NCBI GenBank assembly: GCA_964624145.1
Contig: CAZUXT010000012.1
Span: 1 to 64,000, forward strand
From: WJMT01 sp964624145
GTDB taxonomy: Bacteria > Acidobacteriota > Aminicenantia > Aminicenantales > Aminicenantaceae
Reading direction: 5' to 3'
DNA length: 64,000 bases
The notes under the pieces are model-generated. The model saw only the letters and a program-made list of their open reading frames with translations, did not search any database and was not told where the DNA came from. Below, in pieces: positions 19,055-28,200 of this stretch (position 1 is its first letter; each line of letters starts with the position of its first letter). Made by a program: the position numbers and the translations under genes.

Positions 19055-20302
19055 ATGAAAAAAGAAAAAAAATACTTGAGCCGGAGAGTTTTTTTAACGA
19101 AAACTTTTTCAGGCATGGCATTACTTGGTTCCTTTAGCTTTCCGGATAAGCCCAGAGTCAAGATGGAGAATAATGAATCAAAAGGCATTTCAAAAGATAA
19201 AGTGCTTACCAGGACTCTGGGAAAAACAGGAATAAGGGTTCCGGTTGTCTCCATGGGAGTGATGAACTCCAGCGACCCGGCATTGGTCCGCAGAGCTTTT
19301 GAAAAGGGAATTCGCCATTTTGATACAGCTGCTTCCTATGGCCGGGGCAGAAATGAAGAAATGATCGGAAAGGTGGTCAGAGAGCTCGGTATGCGCAATG
19401 AGACCATCATTGCCACAAAAGTCCCGCGGATCTCCCTCTCAGTACTGAAGCAGATGAGGAACGAGCAGAGCAAAGCCTATTTTCTGGACCATCTTGAACA
19501 GAGCCTGAAGCGACTGCAAACAGATTATGTGGATATGATCTATCTGCACGATGCTCAAAGTGCCGAATACCTGCAGAATGACGGATTCAGAAGTGCCATG
19601 GAAACAGCAAAAAGCCAGAAAAAAGCACTCTCAGTCGGATTTTCCGTTCACAGAAATATGATAGAGTGCCTTAATGAGGCTTCCCGGGATGGGTTTTACG
19701 ATGTGGTTTTAACCGCTTTTAATTATTCCATGCATGAGAACAGAGAACTGATAGATTCCATGGAAAAAGCAGCAGCTAAGGGAATCGGCATCATTGCCAT
19801 GAAGACCCAGTGCAGCCAGCCCTGGTATCGAAGCGATTATGAACCTTCAGAGAGCTACACGCTTTATGAAGGCCAGATCATGCAGACGGCTTTGCTGAAA
19901 TGGGTCCTGCGGCATGAGTTCGTTTCCACGGCTGTCCCTGGCTTCCAGAATTTTAAAGAACTCGAGGAGGACTTCAGCGTTGCCTTTGATTTGGACTACA
20001 CGGAAGAGGAAAAGAAGTTTCTTCAGGACAGGAATATCAAAATCGGCATGAGATCAGTATGCCAGCAGTGCGGCTCCTGTGTGTCCACCTGTCCCCGGGG
20101 AGTGGATATCCCCGCGCTCATACGCACTCACATGTACGCCGCATGCTACGCGAATTTCTACCAATCAAGGGATACACTCGATGAAATTGCAATGGGAAAA
20201 GGACTGGATTCCTGCGTCCTGTGCGGGACATGCCAGGCCAAATGTGTGAACCGTGTTGATATTCCTCGGAGAATCAGCGAATTAAAAGTAATCTATACCT
20301 GA
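19055..20302 (+). CDS. Tat-exported aldo/keto reductase with two 4Fe-4S motifs
   Basis: 415 aa. The N-terminus carries a twin-arginine signal (SRRVFLTKTFSGMALLG). The aldo/keto reductase barrel covers about residues 50-320 with the usual Asp and Tyr (HFDTAASYG), Lys (IIATK) and His (IYLHDA) residues. The C-terminus holds two CxxCxxCxxxC clusters (CQQCGSCVSTC and CVLCGTCQAKC), the ferredoxin-like tail of the iron-sulfur AKR subgroup. Tat export fits a cofactor-loaded enzyme folded in the cytoplasm and acting in the periplasm. The substrate is unknown. It is downstream of and co-transcribed with the SUMF1-like gene. Confidence 0.85.
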   Translation: MKKEKKYLSRRVFLTKTFSGMALLGSFSFPDKPRVKMENNESKGISKDKVLTRTLGKTGIRVPVVSMGVMNSSDPALVRRAFEKGIRHFDTAASYGRGRNEEMIGKVVRELGMRNETIIATKVPRISLSVLKQMRNEQSKAYFLDHLEQSLKRLQTDYVDMIYLHDAQSAEYLQNDGFRSAMETAKSQKKALSVGFSVHRNMIECLNEASRDGFYDVVLTAFNYSMHENRELIDSMEKAAAKGIGIIAMKTQCSQPWYRSDYEPSESYTLYEGQIMQTALLKWVLRHEFVSTAVPGFQNFKELEEDFSVAFDLDYTEEEKKFLQDRNIKIGMRSVCQQCGSCVSTCPRGVDIPALIRTHMYAACYANFYQSRDTLDEIAMGKGLDSCVLCGTCQAKCVNRVDIPRRISELKVIYT

Positions 20303-20380
20303 CCTTCAAATTATTCATTTTTTTGGAACCAGAACCGTTTTTTAATCAACGGCTTGCTTCGGTCTAATGCGCTTTTCCTA

Positions 20381-20410
20381 TTGACTGGGTTTCTTAATAA
20401 TGTGTATGAT
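20381..20410 (+). promoter_or_regulatory. Promoter, TTGAC-N18-TATGAT family
   Basis: TTGACT at 20381-20386, an 18-base spacer, TGTG then TATGAT at 20405-20410, 32 bases before the start of the S9 peptidase gene. Confidence 0.75.
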
Positions 20411-20442
20411 GCTCATGCTGTCAAAAATGAGAGGAGCGAACA

Positions 20443-22434
20443 ATGACTGACAAGACTCAAAAAAGGAAGAGATTCTTCTTTTTCCGGTATTATCCTGCTT
20501 TATTAACAGGACTGCTGCTTTTATTGCTGCCTCACTTAAATTGGTCTAAAATCCCTGTTGAACTTTCTCATTCTTATCAAAAGAAACCGCTGACAACCGA
20601 GCTGACGCTCCAAAGGTACAGTTTTTCAGACCTCCAAATTTCTCCGGACGGAAATACCATTGCCTTTGTGCTGTCCCATCCTGTAGAAGGAGATAAATAT
20701 AAGAGAAACATATGGACTTTGAAAAAAGCGACAAAAGAGCTTCGTCCCTTCACAACCTCTGAAAAGGCAGACAGCCATCCCCGATGGTCTCCTGACGGAA
20801 AAACAATGGCCTTTTTATCTGCGCGCCGTGAGAAAATGCAGGTTTACCTGATTCCTTCTGACGGAGGTGAAGCGCGCGCCCTGACCGAATGCAAAACCGG
20901 TATCCGTTCATTTGAATGGTCTCCTGACGGCAGGCACATTGCGTTCTTATCCACACGGCCGGATACTCAAGAAGAAGAAAAAATGAAAAAAGAAAAAAAT
21001 GACACCCGTGTCATTGATAAGGATACTAGAAATCCCTATCTCAGCATTATGGACATCGAAATCCGTAAAATCAGGAAGCTCACAGATGAAAAGTGGCGTA
21101 TTTCAAGCTTTGTATGGACGCCTGACGGAAAACAGATAATCATTTCAGCTACGGATCATCCCCAGCCTGAACTGTTTACGGACAAGATTTATTCGGTCAA
21201 TGCTCAAAACGGTGATATGAAAGAAATTTTCCGACCCGAAGGTCCTTTTGGCAGTATAAAGGTATCACCCAGGGGAACAGTACTATCCTTCACCGGTTCA
21301 CGATACGACGGTCCAACGGCTCATGACCTTTTTCTTCTGTCATTATCCGGTGGGGAAGCCCGGAATATAACGGCTTCCACCATTGACAGGCCAATTAATT
21401 CTTATATTTGGCAGAAAAACGGCCGTATTCAAGCTCTGGCCACAACCGGTTTCACAAGAACGTTTTACACCATTTCTCAGGATGGAAAGATTGAAAAACA
21501 GAGAAAATTCAAGGTCCAGCCCGGCTCGTTTGCTGCTTTTCAGGAAATTCTTGTCTTTGCTGGAGAAAAAGCTGTACAAGCCCCTGAACTCTGGATTTCT
21601 TCAGGAGAAGGACCGATTGAAAAAGTATCACACTTTAATGAAAAATGGGACGATGTCGACCTTATAAATTCCGAAATCTTCACGTATAAAAGTTTTGACG
21701 GTGTGGAAATTGAGGCCGCTCTTTTGAAACCGGCCGTATACAGGGAGGGAACAAGAGTGCCTCTGGTGGTCTTGATCCACGGCGGGCCCACAGGCGTGTG
21801 GTCAGACCGGTTCAATTCATGGGGGCAGCTTTTGGCAGACAGAGGTTTTGCTGTGTTTTGTCCGAATATAAGGGGATCCGTAGGCTATGGATATGAATTC
21901 ATGGTCATGAACCGGAAGGACTGGGGCGGTGCTGATTACCAGGATGTCATGGCCGGCGTCGACTATTTGGTACAGCAGGGGATAGCTGACCCGGAGCGCC
22001 TGGGAATAGGAGGATGGTCTTACGGCGGTTATATGGCAGCCTGGGCTGTTACCCAGACTGACCGCTTCAAAGCATCCGTATCCGGAGCTCCAATGACCGA
22101 CCTGGCTCTTGAGTACGGAGCTGAGTCGAATTCCATTAATGCTTATGATACATGGTTTATGGGAACCCCTTATGAAAACCTTGACCTTTTTATTGAGCGG
22201 TCGCCTGTAACCTATGTTAAAAATGTCACAACACCGACATTGATCCTATGCGGAGAAAACGACTCCACTGACCCGATTGCTCAGTGTTATCAGTTCCATA
22301 GAGGATTAAAACGCTATGGTGTTGAAACGGATTTTGTCGTTTATCCTCGGGAAGGACACGGGATCAGAGAAGAAAATCACCGGATCGATGTGTTGAACCG
22401 TATGGTCAAATGGTTCGAGAAACATATTAAATAA
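20443..22434 (+). CDS. Secreted S9 family prolyl-oligopeptidase-like peptidase
   Basis: 663 aa. Signal anchor/peptide at residues about 13-34. An N-terminal seven-bladed-like beta-propeller has repeated SPDGxxIAF/WSPDGKxxAF blades (about 60-400). The C-terminal alpha/beta hydrolase domain has Ser526 (GGWSYGGYM), Asp607 (GENDSTDP) and His639 (REGHGI), a complete triad. It resembles acylaminoacyl peptidases and DPP-like enzymes that trim short peptides. The start has a GAGGAG site. It stands alone and converges with the TonB operon, whose terminator begins right at its stop codon. Confidence 0.9.
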   Translation: MTDKTQKRKRFFFFRYYPALLTGLLLLLLPHLNWSKIPVELSHSYQKKPLTTELTLQRYSFSDLQISPDGNTIAFVLSHPVEGDKYKRNIWTLKKATKELRPFTTSEKADSHPRWSPDGKTMAFLSARREKMQVYLIPSDGGEARALTECKTGIRSFEWSPDGRHIAFLSTRPDTQEEEKMKKEKNDTRVIDKDTRNPYLSIMDIEIRKIRKLTDEKWRISSFVWTPDGKQIIISATDHPQPELFTDKIYSVNAQNGDMKEIFRPEGPFGSIKVSPRGTVLSFTGSRYDGPTAHDLFLLSLSGGEARNITASTIDRPINSYIWQKNGRIQALATTGFTRTFYTISQDGKIEKQRKFKVQPGSFAAFQEILVFAGEKAVQAPELWISSGEGPIEKVSHFNEKWDDVDLINSEIFTYKSFDGVEIEAALLKPAVYREGTRVPLVVLIHGGPTGVWSDRFNSWGQLLADRGFAVFCPNIRGSVGYGYEFMVMNRKDWGGADYQDVMAGVDYLVQQGIADPERLGIGGWSYGGYMAAWAVTQTDRFKASVSGAPMTDLALEYGAESNSINAYDTWFMGTPYENLDLFIERSPVTYVKNVTTPTLILCGENDSTDPIAQCYQFHRGLKRYGVETDFVVYPREGHGIREENHRIDVLNRMVKWFEKHIK

Positions 22435-22471
22435 AAAAAAGCCTGCCATCTGCCGGAGGCAAACAGCAGGC
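22433..22471 (-). terminator. Intrinsic terminator of the TonB/ABC operon
   Basis: Read on the minus strand: GCCTGC (complement of 22471-22466), a loop with a smaller internal stem, GCAGGC (complement of 22446-22441), then eight T residues (complement of 22440-22433). It lies 16 bases beyond the stop of the TonB receptor gene and overlaps the stop of the convergent peptidase gene. Confidence 0.8.
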
Positions 22472-22487
22472 AGTTCTATAATGAAAA

Positions 22488-24896
22488 CTAAAAATTCGTC
22501 CTGAACGAGAGAACAAAATTTCGTCCCGCCCCGGATATTCCCGAACTATAAAGGCGGTACCGCTTGTCAGTAATGTTTTCAATACCAGCGCTTACGCTCA
22601 GGAAATCATTAATATGATACAGGGTTTTGAAATTCAATGTAGCCCAAGAAGGAGCATAAGAGTTACCATTTTCATCAAGCGCGTATATCTCCGTTTTCCC
22701 CTTTTCTTCTTCCGGCATATCTTCATGCTTGCGTTCTCCCTGATAAACAGCATAGAGCTGCATCTCGAGCTTATGGGCATCATAGGTTAAACGGGAGATC
22801 CCGAACAACGGGACTGCATGCCGGGAAGGACTGACAGTGCCGTCATCCAGCTCTTCTTCGCCTTTCTGGTAGTTGAGATCAGAAGAAAAACTGAAACCGC
22901 CTGGAAGTTTCACTTCGATTCCTGCTTGAATTCCGTATACAGTTGCAACAGCCGCATTTTGAATAGCCTGCACACGGCTGAGAACACCATCATACATGAT
23001 ATAGTCCTGGCCGTTAAGAGTGTAGTCACGCCTGACCATGGCGTTTTGAAGTGATGTGTAGAAACCCGTCAGGTCTGCCCTCAGTACATCTCCGAACACT
23101 TTGGTAACACTTAGATCTGCATTGTAGGCATATTCTGCTTTCAAATCAGGATTGGGTACCACCACAGAGCCCGGCTCGGAATCAAATACTTTTCCCACAT
23201 CATCAACGTTTGGAGAACGGAATGCCGTGGATAGGTTTGCGCTGATGATCCAGGAATCAGAAGGATGGTATATACCCCCGATGGTTCCGGTCAGCGCACC
23301 GTTGTTAATATGGGCCTCTGTAAACGGAAAATGGTAAAAGGTCGTATCAAATTCTGCGTCCAGAACATACTGATTGTAACGCAGTCCAGCCTGCAACAGA
23401 AAGCTGTCTGAGAATTTATGCTGGTCATTGATGTATGCGGCTATGGACTGCCATGAAGCCTGAGGGTAACGCGAAGGACCGGGGACGCTTGTGCCTCCTA
23501 CAATATCTTCATTAATACCTGTTGACTTCACATCGTCTATGACATATTCCGCTCCATAATAGAGTGTGTTTTTGCTGCCTGTTGATCTTATAAAATCAAA
23601 ATTCACAGAATAGGCTTCCACTTCTTCGATTCTTTTGTTTCTTTCCGTCTTGTTCAAAGAGCGGTCAATACGGCTTTCTTCAAAGAACTGCTGGGCCAGC
23701 CGTATGGTCATCTGATCGTACACAGCGTTCATGCCGTTGTGTATGATGTTCAGGTTATTCATCATCCACTTCTGCGGACCATAGTACCATTCCGCATAAC
23801 GAGGCAGGTCATTCCTGATGCGATTGTGCCGGTCATAACGTCCGTAGGAGGAAGTTGCGGAAAAATGAAATCCATACTGGAATTCCCATTTTTCACTGGG
23901 CATAAAACGGACTTTTTGCATCATATTTTTCTGAGAATAGGCTGAAGGGACCTGCAGCAGCGGGTCATCCTGTGTGACGACTCTATCAACTCCGTCCTGA
24001 CGCTGAACATAATAAGACTTCAGGTAATCATCCGGGCCGTTGCTGCCCTGGCGCAGGTCGCTGTAATCAAACGAACTGATACTCGTCACAAATGCCCATT
24101 TTTCCCATCCTACATTTACGTCAAAATGTCCTGTCATCTCATTGTTTGCCGATGAGTGACGGGCTTCTGCTTTTCCGGATATCAACGGCTTCTTATCTGA
24201 GAGCGAAAAATGTGGCGTAAGTGTCTGAAAATTCATCACTCCGCCTATAGCATCACTTCCGTAAATCACTGATCCGGGTCCAAAAAACACTTCAGTTTCA
24301 TTGGTTGCATACGGATCCAGAGATATGACATTTTGAATATTTCCTCCGCGGAATATGGCTGTGTTCATTCGAACACCATCTATGCTGTAAAGCAACCGGT
24401 TCGTGGCAAATCCCCTTATCATGGGACTGCCGCCGCCCTGCTGGCTTTTCTGTATGAATACTTTACCTGATAGACCCAACAAATCCGCGGCTGTCTGCGG
24501 GTTCTGCAGCTCCACTTCGATGGGTGTGATGGAAGTGATGGCTGACGGAACATCACTGGATGTCTGGCGCCATCGTGTGGCAGAAACAACTATTTCATGA
24601 AGGTCAAACGGCTTAGGCTGTAAGTACAATTCAAAGGATAGCGATTCAAGCTCAGCAAAGCTTTTCTCTATGGTTTTATAGCCGATTCTCTGAATGATTA
24701 TCTTTTCCGCGCCCCTTAATGTAGAGATATCAGCCTGACCCTCTTCATTTGTTTGAATGTGTGCTTTAGGGCTTTCACTAGTCAGTGAAACCAGTTCAAT
24801 AGGCTCCAGGGTTTTCTGATCTTTAATCGTTATTGTCTGGGAATAGGCACCATATGAGAGCCCGAACAACAACAGTATGATATATATTTTCTTCAT
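22488..24896 (-). CDS. TonB-dependent outer-membrane receptor
   Basis: 802 aa from the ATG at 24896, which opens a clear signal peptide (MKKIYIILLLFGLSYGAYSQ); an upstream TTG at 24941 gives an unlikely 15-residue extension. Residues about 20-90 form a carboxypeptidase-regulatory-like domain. The plug domain covers about 100-230 (HEIVVSATRW, GGSPMIRGFATNRLLYSIDGVRM), a pattern seen in the haemoglobin/transferrin/lactoferrin-type receptors. A 22-strand barrel follows to the terminal Phe (SFRTNF). It binds a substrate at the cell surface for TonB-powered import. It is the last gene of the ABC operon, so both systems probably act on the same substrate (peptide, haem or metal chelate; not decidable here). 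Confidence 0.9.
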   Translation of the reverse strand: MKKIYIILLLFGLSYGAYSQTITIKDQKTLEPIELVSLTSESPKAHIQTNEEGQADISTLRGAEKIIIQRIGYKTIEKSFAELESLSFELYLQPKPFDLHEIVVSATRWRQTSSDVPSAITSITPIEVELQNPQTAADLLGLSGKVFIQKSQQGGGSPMIRGFATNRLLYSIDGVRMNTAIFRGGNIQNVISLDPYATNETEVFFGPGSVIYGSDAIGGVMNFQTLTPHFSLSDKKPLISGKAEARHSSANNEMTGHFDVNVGWEKWAFVTSISSFDYSDLRQGSNGPDDYLKSYYVQRQDGVDRVVTQDDPLLQVPSAYSQKNMMQKVRFMPSEKWEFQYGFHFSATSSYGRYDRHNRIRNDLPRYAEWYYGPQKWMMNNLNIIHNGMNAVYDQMTIRLAQQFFEESRIDRSLNKTERNKRIEEVEAYSVNFDFIRSTGSKNTLYYGAEYVIDDVKSTGINEDIVGGTSVPGPSRYPQASWQSIAAYINDQHKFSDSFLLQAGLRYNQYVLDAEFDTTFYHFPFTEAHINNGALTGTIGGIYHPSDSWIISANLSTAFRSPNVDDVGKVFDSEPGSVVVPNPDLKAEYAYNADLSVTKVFGDVLRADLTGFYTSLQNAMVRRDYTLNGQDYIMYDGVLSRVQAIQNAAVATVYGIQAGIEVKLPGGFSFSSDLNYQKGEEELDDGTVSPSRHAVPLFGISRLTYDAHKLEMQLYAVYQGERKHEDMPEEEKGKTEIYALDENGNSYAPSWATLNFKTLYHINDFLSVSAGIENITDKRYRLYSSGISGAGRNFVLSFRTNF

Positions 24897-24992
24897 TTTA
24901 TTCGTATACTCCTTTTCAATCCTGTCAGAAATAAGGACCAACTGGAATAGAGACAGTAAATCCGAATCCCTCTATGACTCTAAGTATCCGGT

Positions 24993-25616
24993 TTACATAA
25001 AAATAGAATGGTTCCTCAGACCTGATTGAGGCGGAGGTGTGGGGGGCTGTAGGGTAATTTGAGAAAATAAATATAAAAAGAGGCCATATTGTGTCTTTAA
25101 TAATTCGGGAACTGGTACGTCATGATCAAAAGAAAACAGACAGTACATGGATTCTGTAAAGGATCCCAGAAGCGCCACCCCTATTCTAAATGCGGGATCG
25201 TTTCCCAGTACTTGATCGGCAAGTTTTTCTAACTGTCTGTTCAATATGGTCTCTTCATGGTCATACCAGCACCGGTAGTAAACCGTATCACCCACAGTCT
25301 TTATTTCCACGATATCATACATTTTGTGGTTGTATTCAAATTCACTGGCGTGCTCCCAGCGCAGTTCTGTCTTTGTTTCTTCTTTTGAGAATTGAAGTAC
25401 TACCAGCTTGCTTTTGTCCATTCCATCGTCAATTTGTCTTTGGACTTCTTTTTTAACAACTGCTTTTCTGTAATGCAGCCATGTTAAGTTTCTGGCAATA
25501 GGATCAACTAAAAAACAGAAAAGCAGCAGAAACACAGACATGTTCTTGATGAGGCTGACTGCAGAAGGGGTGTGTTCCGGCAGTACGTATTTTATGAATT
25601 TTATGAATGCTCTCAT
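24993..25616 (-). CDS. Unknown single-TM protein between ABC and TonB genes
   Basis: 207 aa. One hydrophobic segment at about residues 25-42 (NMSVFLLLFCFLVDPIA), then a charged soluble domain with a KEEVQRQIDDG-like helix, VVLQFSKEETKTELRW and YDIVEIKTVGDTVYYRCWYDHEE, and a proline-rich tail (PPTPPPQ). I recall similar proteins beside TonB receptor genes in Bacteroidota but know no function. No strong ribosome binding site precedes it. The position between the ATPase (53-base gap) and the receptor (96-base gap) implies a part in the same uptake system. Confidence 0.7.
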   Translation of the reverse strand: MRAFIKFIKYVLPEHTPSAVSLIKNMSVFLLLFCFLVDPIARNLTWLHYRKAVVKKEVQRQIDDGMDKSKLVVLQFSKEETKTELRWEHASEFEYNHKMYDIVEIKTVGDTVYYRCWYDHEETILNRQLEKLADQVLGNDPAFRIGVALLGSFTESMYCLFSFDHDVPVPELLKTQYGLFLYLFSQITLQPPTPPPQSGLRNHSIFM

Positions 25617-25669
25617 TAAAGATAAAAATTGTAATGCTTCAAACGATTTTCGTCAACTATTTTAACAGG

Positions 25670-26374
25670 TTAATAAGAATCCTCTTCACCTTTATTCATT
25701 GAGAAGATGGTATCTGACATAAATTCGATCAGCTTTTTGTTATGGGAAATGTAGATATAACTGATTCGGTTTTCTTTTTGTATTTTTTTTAAAAGATGAA
25801 GAATTTGAGCCTGTACTGAAATATCTAAGGCCGATGTCGGTTCATCCAGAATGATTATTTCCGGCTTTAAGAGAAGGATTCTTCCCAGGGCGACCCTCTG
25901 ATTCTGCCCTCCGGAAAGCTGTTGCGGGAAACGGCTGAGTATTTCATCTGAGAGACCTGTCTGATCCAACACGTCCTGTATCCGCTTAAAGGCTTGGTCT
26001 TTATGCGTTGCTCCCATAAGTCTGCACACAGCATTGAACTGCCTGTAAATGTTTTTCATGGGATTCAGGGCCCCTTCCGGGTCTTGAAACATCATCTGCA
26101 CTTTGGTGCGGAATGTGCTCCATTCTCCTTTTGGCAGTTTAAAGATATCCCTGCCTTTATAGAGCACCCGCCCTTTACTGGGAGGGATTATTCCAGCTAT
26201 GATCTTCCCAAGACTTGTTTTTCCGATTCCGGATTTTCCCGTAATGCCCACTGTGCCTCCACTGGGTATGGATAGAGATATGTTTTCAAAAACAGGCCTA
26301 TCTTTTCGTTTTGCCAGGCCGTACTTGAACGCTTTGGATACTTCCTGCACTTCCATCAGGCGTAGAGGAAGCAT
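25670..26374 (-). CDS. Peptide/nickel-type ABC transporter ATPase (DppF-like)
   Basis: 234 aa. Walker A GKSGIGKT, ABC signature LSGGQNQR, Walker B IIILDEPTSALD and the H-loop (YISHN) are all present. It is shorter than typical DppF/OppF because it ends soon after the H-loop and lacks the C-terminal oligopeptide-binding extension. The start overlaps the end of the preceding ATPase gene by 19 bases. It works as the second ATPase of a Dpp/Opp/Nik-type importer at the inner membrane. Confidence 0.88.
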   Translation of the reverse strand: MLPLRLMEVQEVSKAFKYGLAKRKDRPVFENISLSIPSGGTVGITGKSGIGKTSLGKIIAGIIPPSKGRVLYKGRDIFKLPKGEWSTFRTKVQMMFQDPEGALNPMKNIYRQFNAVCRLMGATHKDQAFKRIQDVLDQTGLSDEILSRFPQQLSGGQNQRVALGRILLLKPEIIILDEPTSALDISVQAQILHLLKKIQKENRISYIYISHNKKLIEFMSDTIFSMNKGEEDSY

Positions 26375-27294
26375 CTCACTTTCCTTTCGTTAATGCTTTT
26401 TTCAGGCGGTCTTTTGCTGACACATTGTTCCATCTTAAAGGGACAACGGGGATGAAATTTGCATCCGGTTGGCGGATCGGTCATGGCAACCGGAGGGCCG
26501 GGGATTGGTTTGAAACCGTTCTCCGGCAGGCTTTGCATAAGAGCCTTTGCATAGGGATGTAACGGTTTTTTAAAATAATCTTTGTTTGACGCGATCTCCA
26601 CAATCTCACCTGCATACATAATGGCAATCCGATCCGCTATCTCGCGTGAGAGGTCAAAGTCATGGGTGATAAGCAAGAGAGAAGAGCCTTTCCTCTCTTT
26701 AATATCAGCGAGTTCCAGCATCACTTCTTTGCTTGCCTCGACATCAAGCCCTTTTGTTGGTTCATCTGCAATGATAATCCTGGGATTCAAAATAATGGAA
26801 CTAGCTATGATGACACGCTGATTCATCCCGCCCGAAAATTGAAAGGGATAAGCCCGCATTTTTTCTTTTGATTCGGTAAATTGAAACTGCCTCAGCACCT
26901 TTTCGGCCTGAGATACAGCTTGTTTCCATGATATTTTGTTATGGATGACCAAAGGCTCGGCGATCTGCTTTCCCATTTTTTTGATCGGATTCAAGGCAAG
27001 ACCGGGATTTTGAAGAACAAGGGCTATTTCCTTTCCACGGATTCTATTGAGTTCATTCTCACTTGCTTTGAGAAGGTCTTTCCCTTTAAAGAAGATCTCG
27101 CCTTTTATTAAAGCATTTTCAGGCAAAAGGCGCACTATAGAGTTAGCAATAACCGATTTCCCGCAGCCTGTTTCTCCCATTAGAGCAAGGGTCTCTCCAC
27201 CGATATGATCGAAGCTAACTCTATCCACTGCAAAAACAGTATGTTTTTCGGTCTTAAATTGGACTGAAAGATTTTTTATATGCAGACAAGACAT
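26356..27294 (-). CDS. Peptide/nickel-type ABC transporter ATPase (DppD-like)
   Basis: 312 aa. Walker A GETGCGKS, signature FSGGMNQR, Walker B IIIADEPTKGLD and the switch His (LLLITHD) are complete. The C-terminal oligopeptide/dipeptide extension ends with a Cys-containing segment (GCKFHPRCPFKMEQC), which in this family can bind an iron-sulfur cluster. The start lies 3 bases after the DppC-like stop. It pairs with the shorter DppF-like ATPase. Confidence 0.92.
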   Translation of the reverse strand: MSCLHIKNLSVQFKTEKHTVFAVDRVSFDHIGGETLALMGETGCGKSVIANSIVRLLPENALIKGEIFFKGKDLLKASENELNRIRGKEIALVLQNPGLALNPIKKMGKQIAEPLVIHNKISWKQAVSQAEKVLRQFQFTESKEKMRAYPFQFSGGMNQRVIIASSIILNPRIIIADEPTKGLDVEASKEVMLELADIKERKGSSLLLITHDFDLSREIADRIAIMYAGEIVEIASNKDYFKKPLHPYAKALMQSLPENGFKPIPGPPVAMTDPPTGCKFHPRCPFKMEQCVSKRPPEKSINERKVRCFLYA

Positions 27295-27297
27295 CTT

Positions 27298-28200
27298 TTA
27301 TTCCCTCCTCATCCCGGGAAAAGAGGGGATTATACCGCTGAACAAATCTGAAAAGCGAGACACATTGTTCTCCATGGAGAAGCTCATAAGCACAATAGAG
27401 AGCACACAGACCGTTATACAAAGACCAGGGGGAATATACCACCACCACATGTCACGGATAAAGCCACCGCGTTCAAAGGCATACCGGATCATCATGCCCC
27501 AGCTTTTTCTGGAAGGATCACCCAGCCCGAGGAATGACAGGGAAGCTTCGGCAATCATTGCTGATGCCACGGTAAGCATGAACTTGGGTATGATCACAAA
27601 CACGGTATTGGGAAGAATTTCCGAGAAAAGGATATGGATCTTTGAAAAACCGAGGGTTTCCGCGCTCACGACAAAACCCATCTCCCTTATCTGCAGCACT
27701 TTTGAACGCACAACCCTTACTGTTGTGGTCCACCAGAGGAGTCCCAGGACAAGAATGATGAGCCAGTAACTTGAGTGGAGAAAAACAGCAAGAATGATCA
27801 CGAGAGGTATTCGGGGAATCATGAGGAAAATATCCGTGACGGCCATCAGCACATCATCCGTGATCCCCCTGAAATATCCGGAGACCAGTCCGATAACAAG
27901 CCCTAATCCGGTTGCCAGACAGGATGTAAGGATCCCTACTAGGAGAGACACTCTGCTGCCAAAAATAAGTTCTGTCAGTATATCATAGCCCATATCATTT
28001 GTTCCCAAAAGATGAGACCCGGACGGGATTTCATAAGGTGCAAAGCGGTCACTGGGACCATAGGGCGCCAGAAGCCCGGCAAACACAGCAATAAAGAGGA
28101 AAAGCAAAAAAACAGCCACTCCGGCTTTGCTGATGGGGAGACCGCGTGAATCCCGGTCAAACCTCAGAAACTCTTTAAACCGGCGGGATCCTCGTTTCAT
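27298..28200 (-). CDS. Peptide/nickel-type ABC permease (DppC-like)
   Basis: 300 aa. It has the N-terminal extension and TM helix typical of DppC/OppC (residues 25-45), the periplasmic motif GTNDMGYDIL, and a five-TM BPD-type core with the EAA-like segment near ETLGFSKIHILFSEILPN, followed by ASLSFLGLGDPSRKSWGMM. The start overlaps the previous stop by 4 bases (ATGA type). It forms the inner-membrane channel with the DppB-like protein. Confidence 0.92.
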   Translation of the reverse strand: MKRGSRRFKEFLRFDRDSRGLPISKAGVAVFLLFLFIAVFAGLLAPYGPSDRFAPYEIPSGSHLLGTNDMGYDILTELIFGSRVSLLVGILTSCLATGLGLVIGLVSGYFRGITDDVLMAVTDIFLMIPRIPLVIILAVFLHSSYWLIILVLGLLWWTTTVRVVRSKVLQIREMGFVVSAETLGFSKIHILFSEILPNTVFVIIPKFMLTVASAMIAEASLSFLGLGDPSRKSWGMMIRYAFERGGFIRDMWWWYIPPGLCITVCVLSIVLMSFSMENNVSRFSDLFSGIIPSFPGMRRE

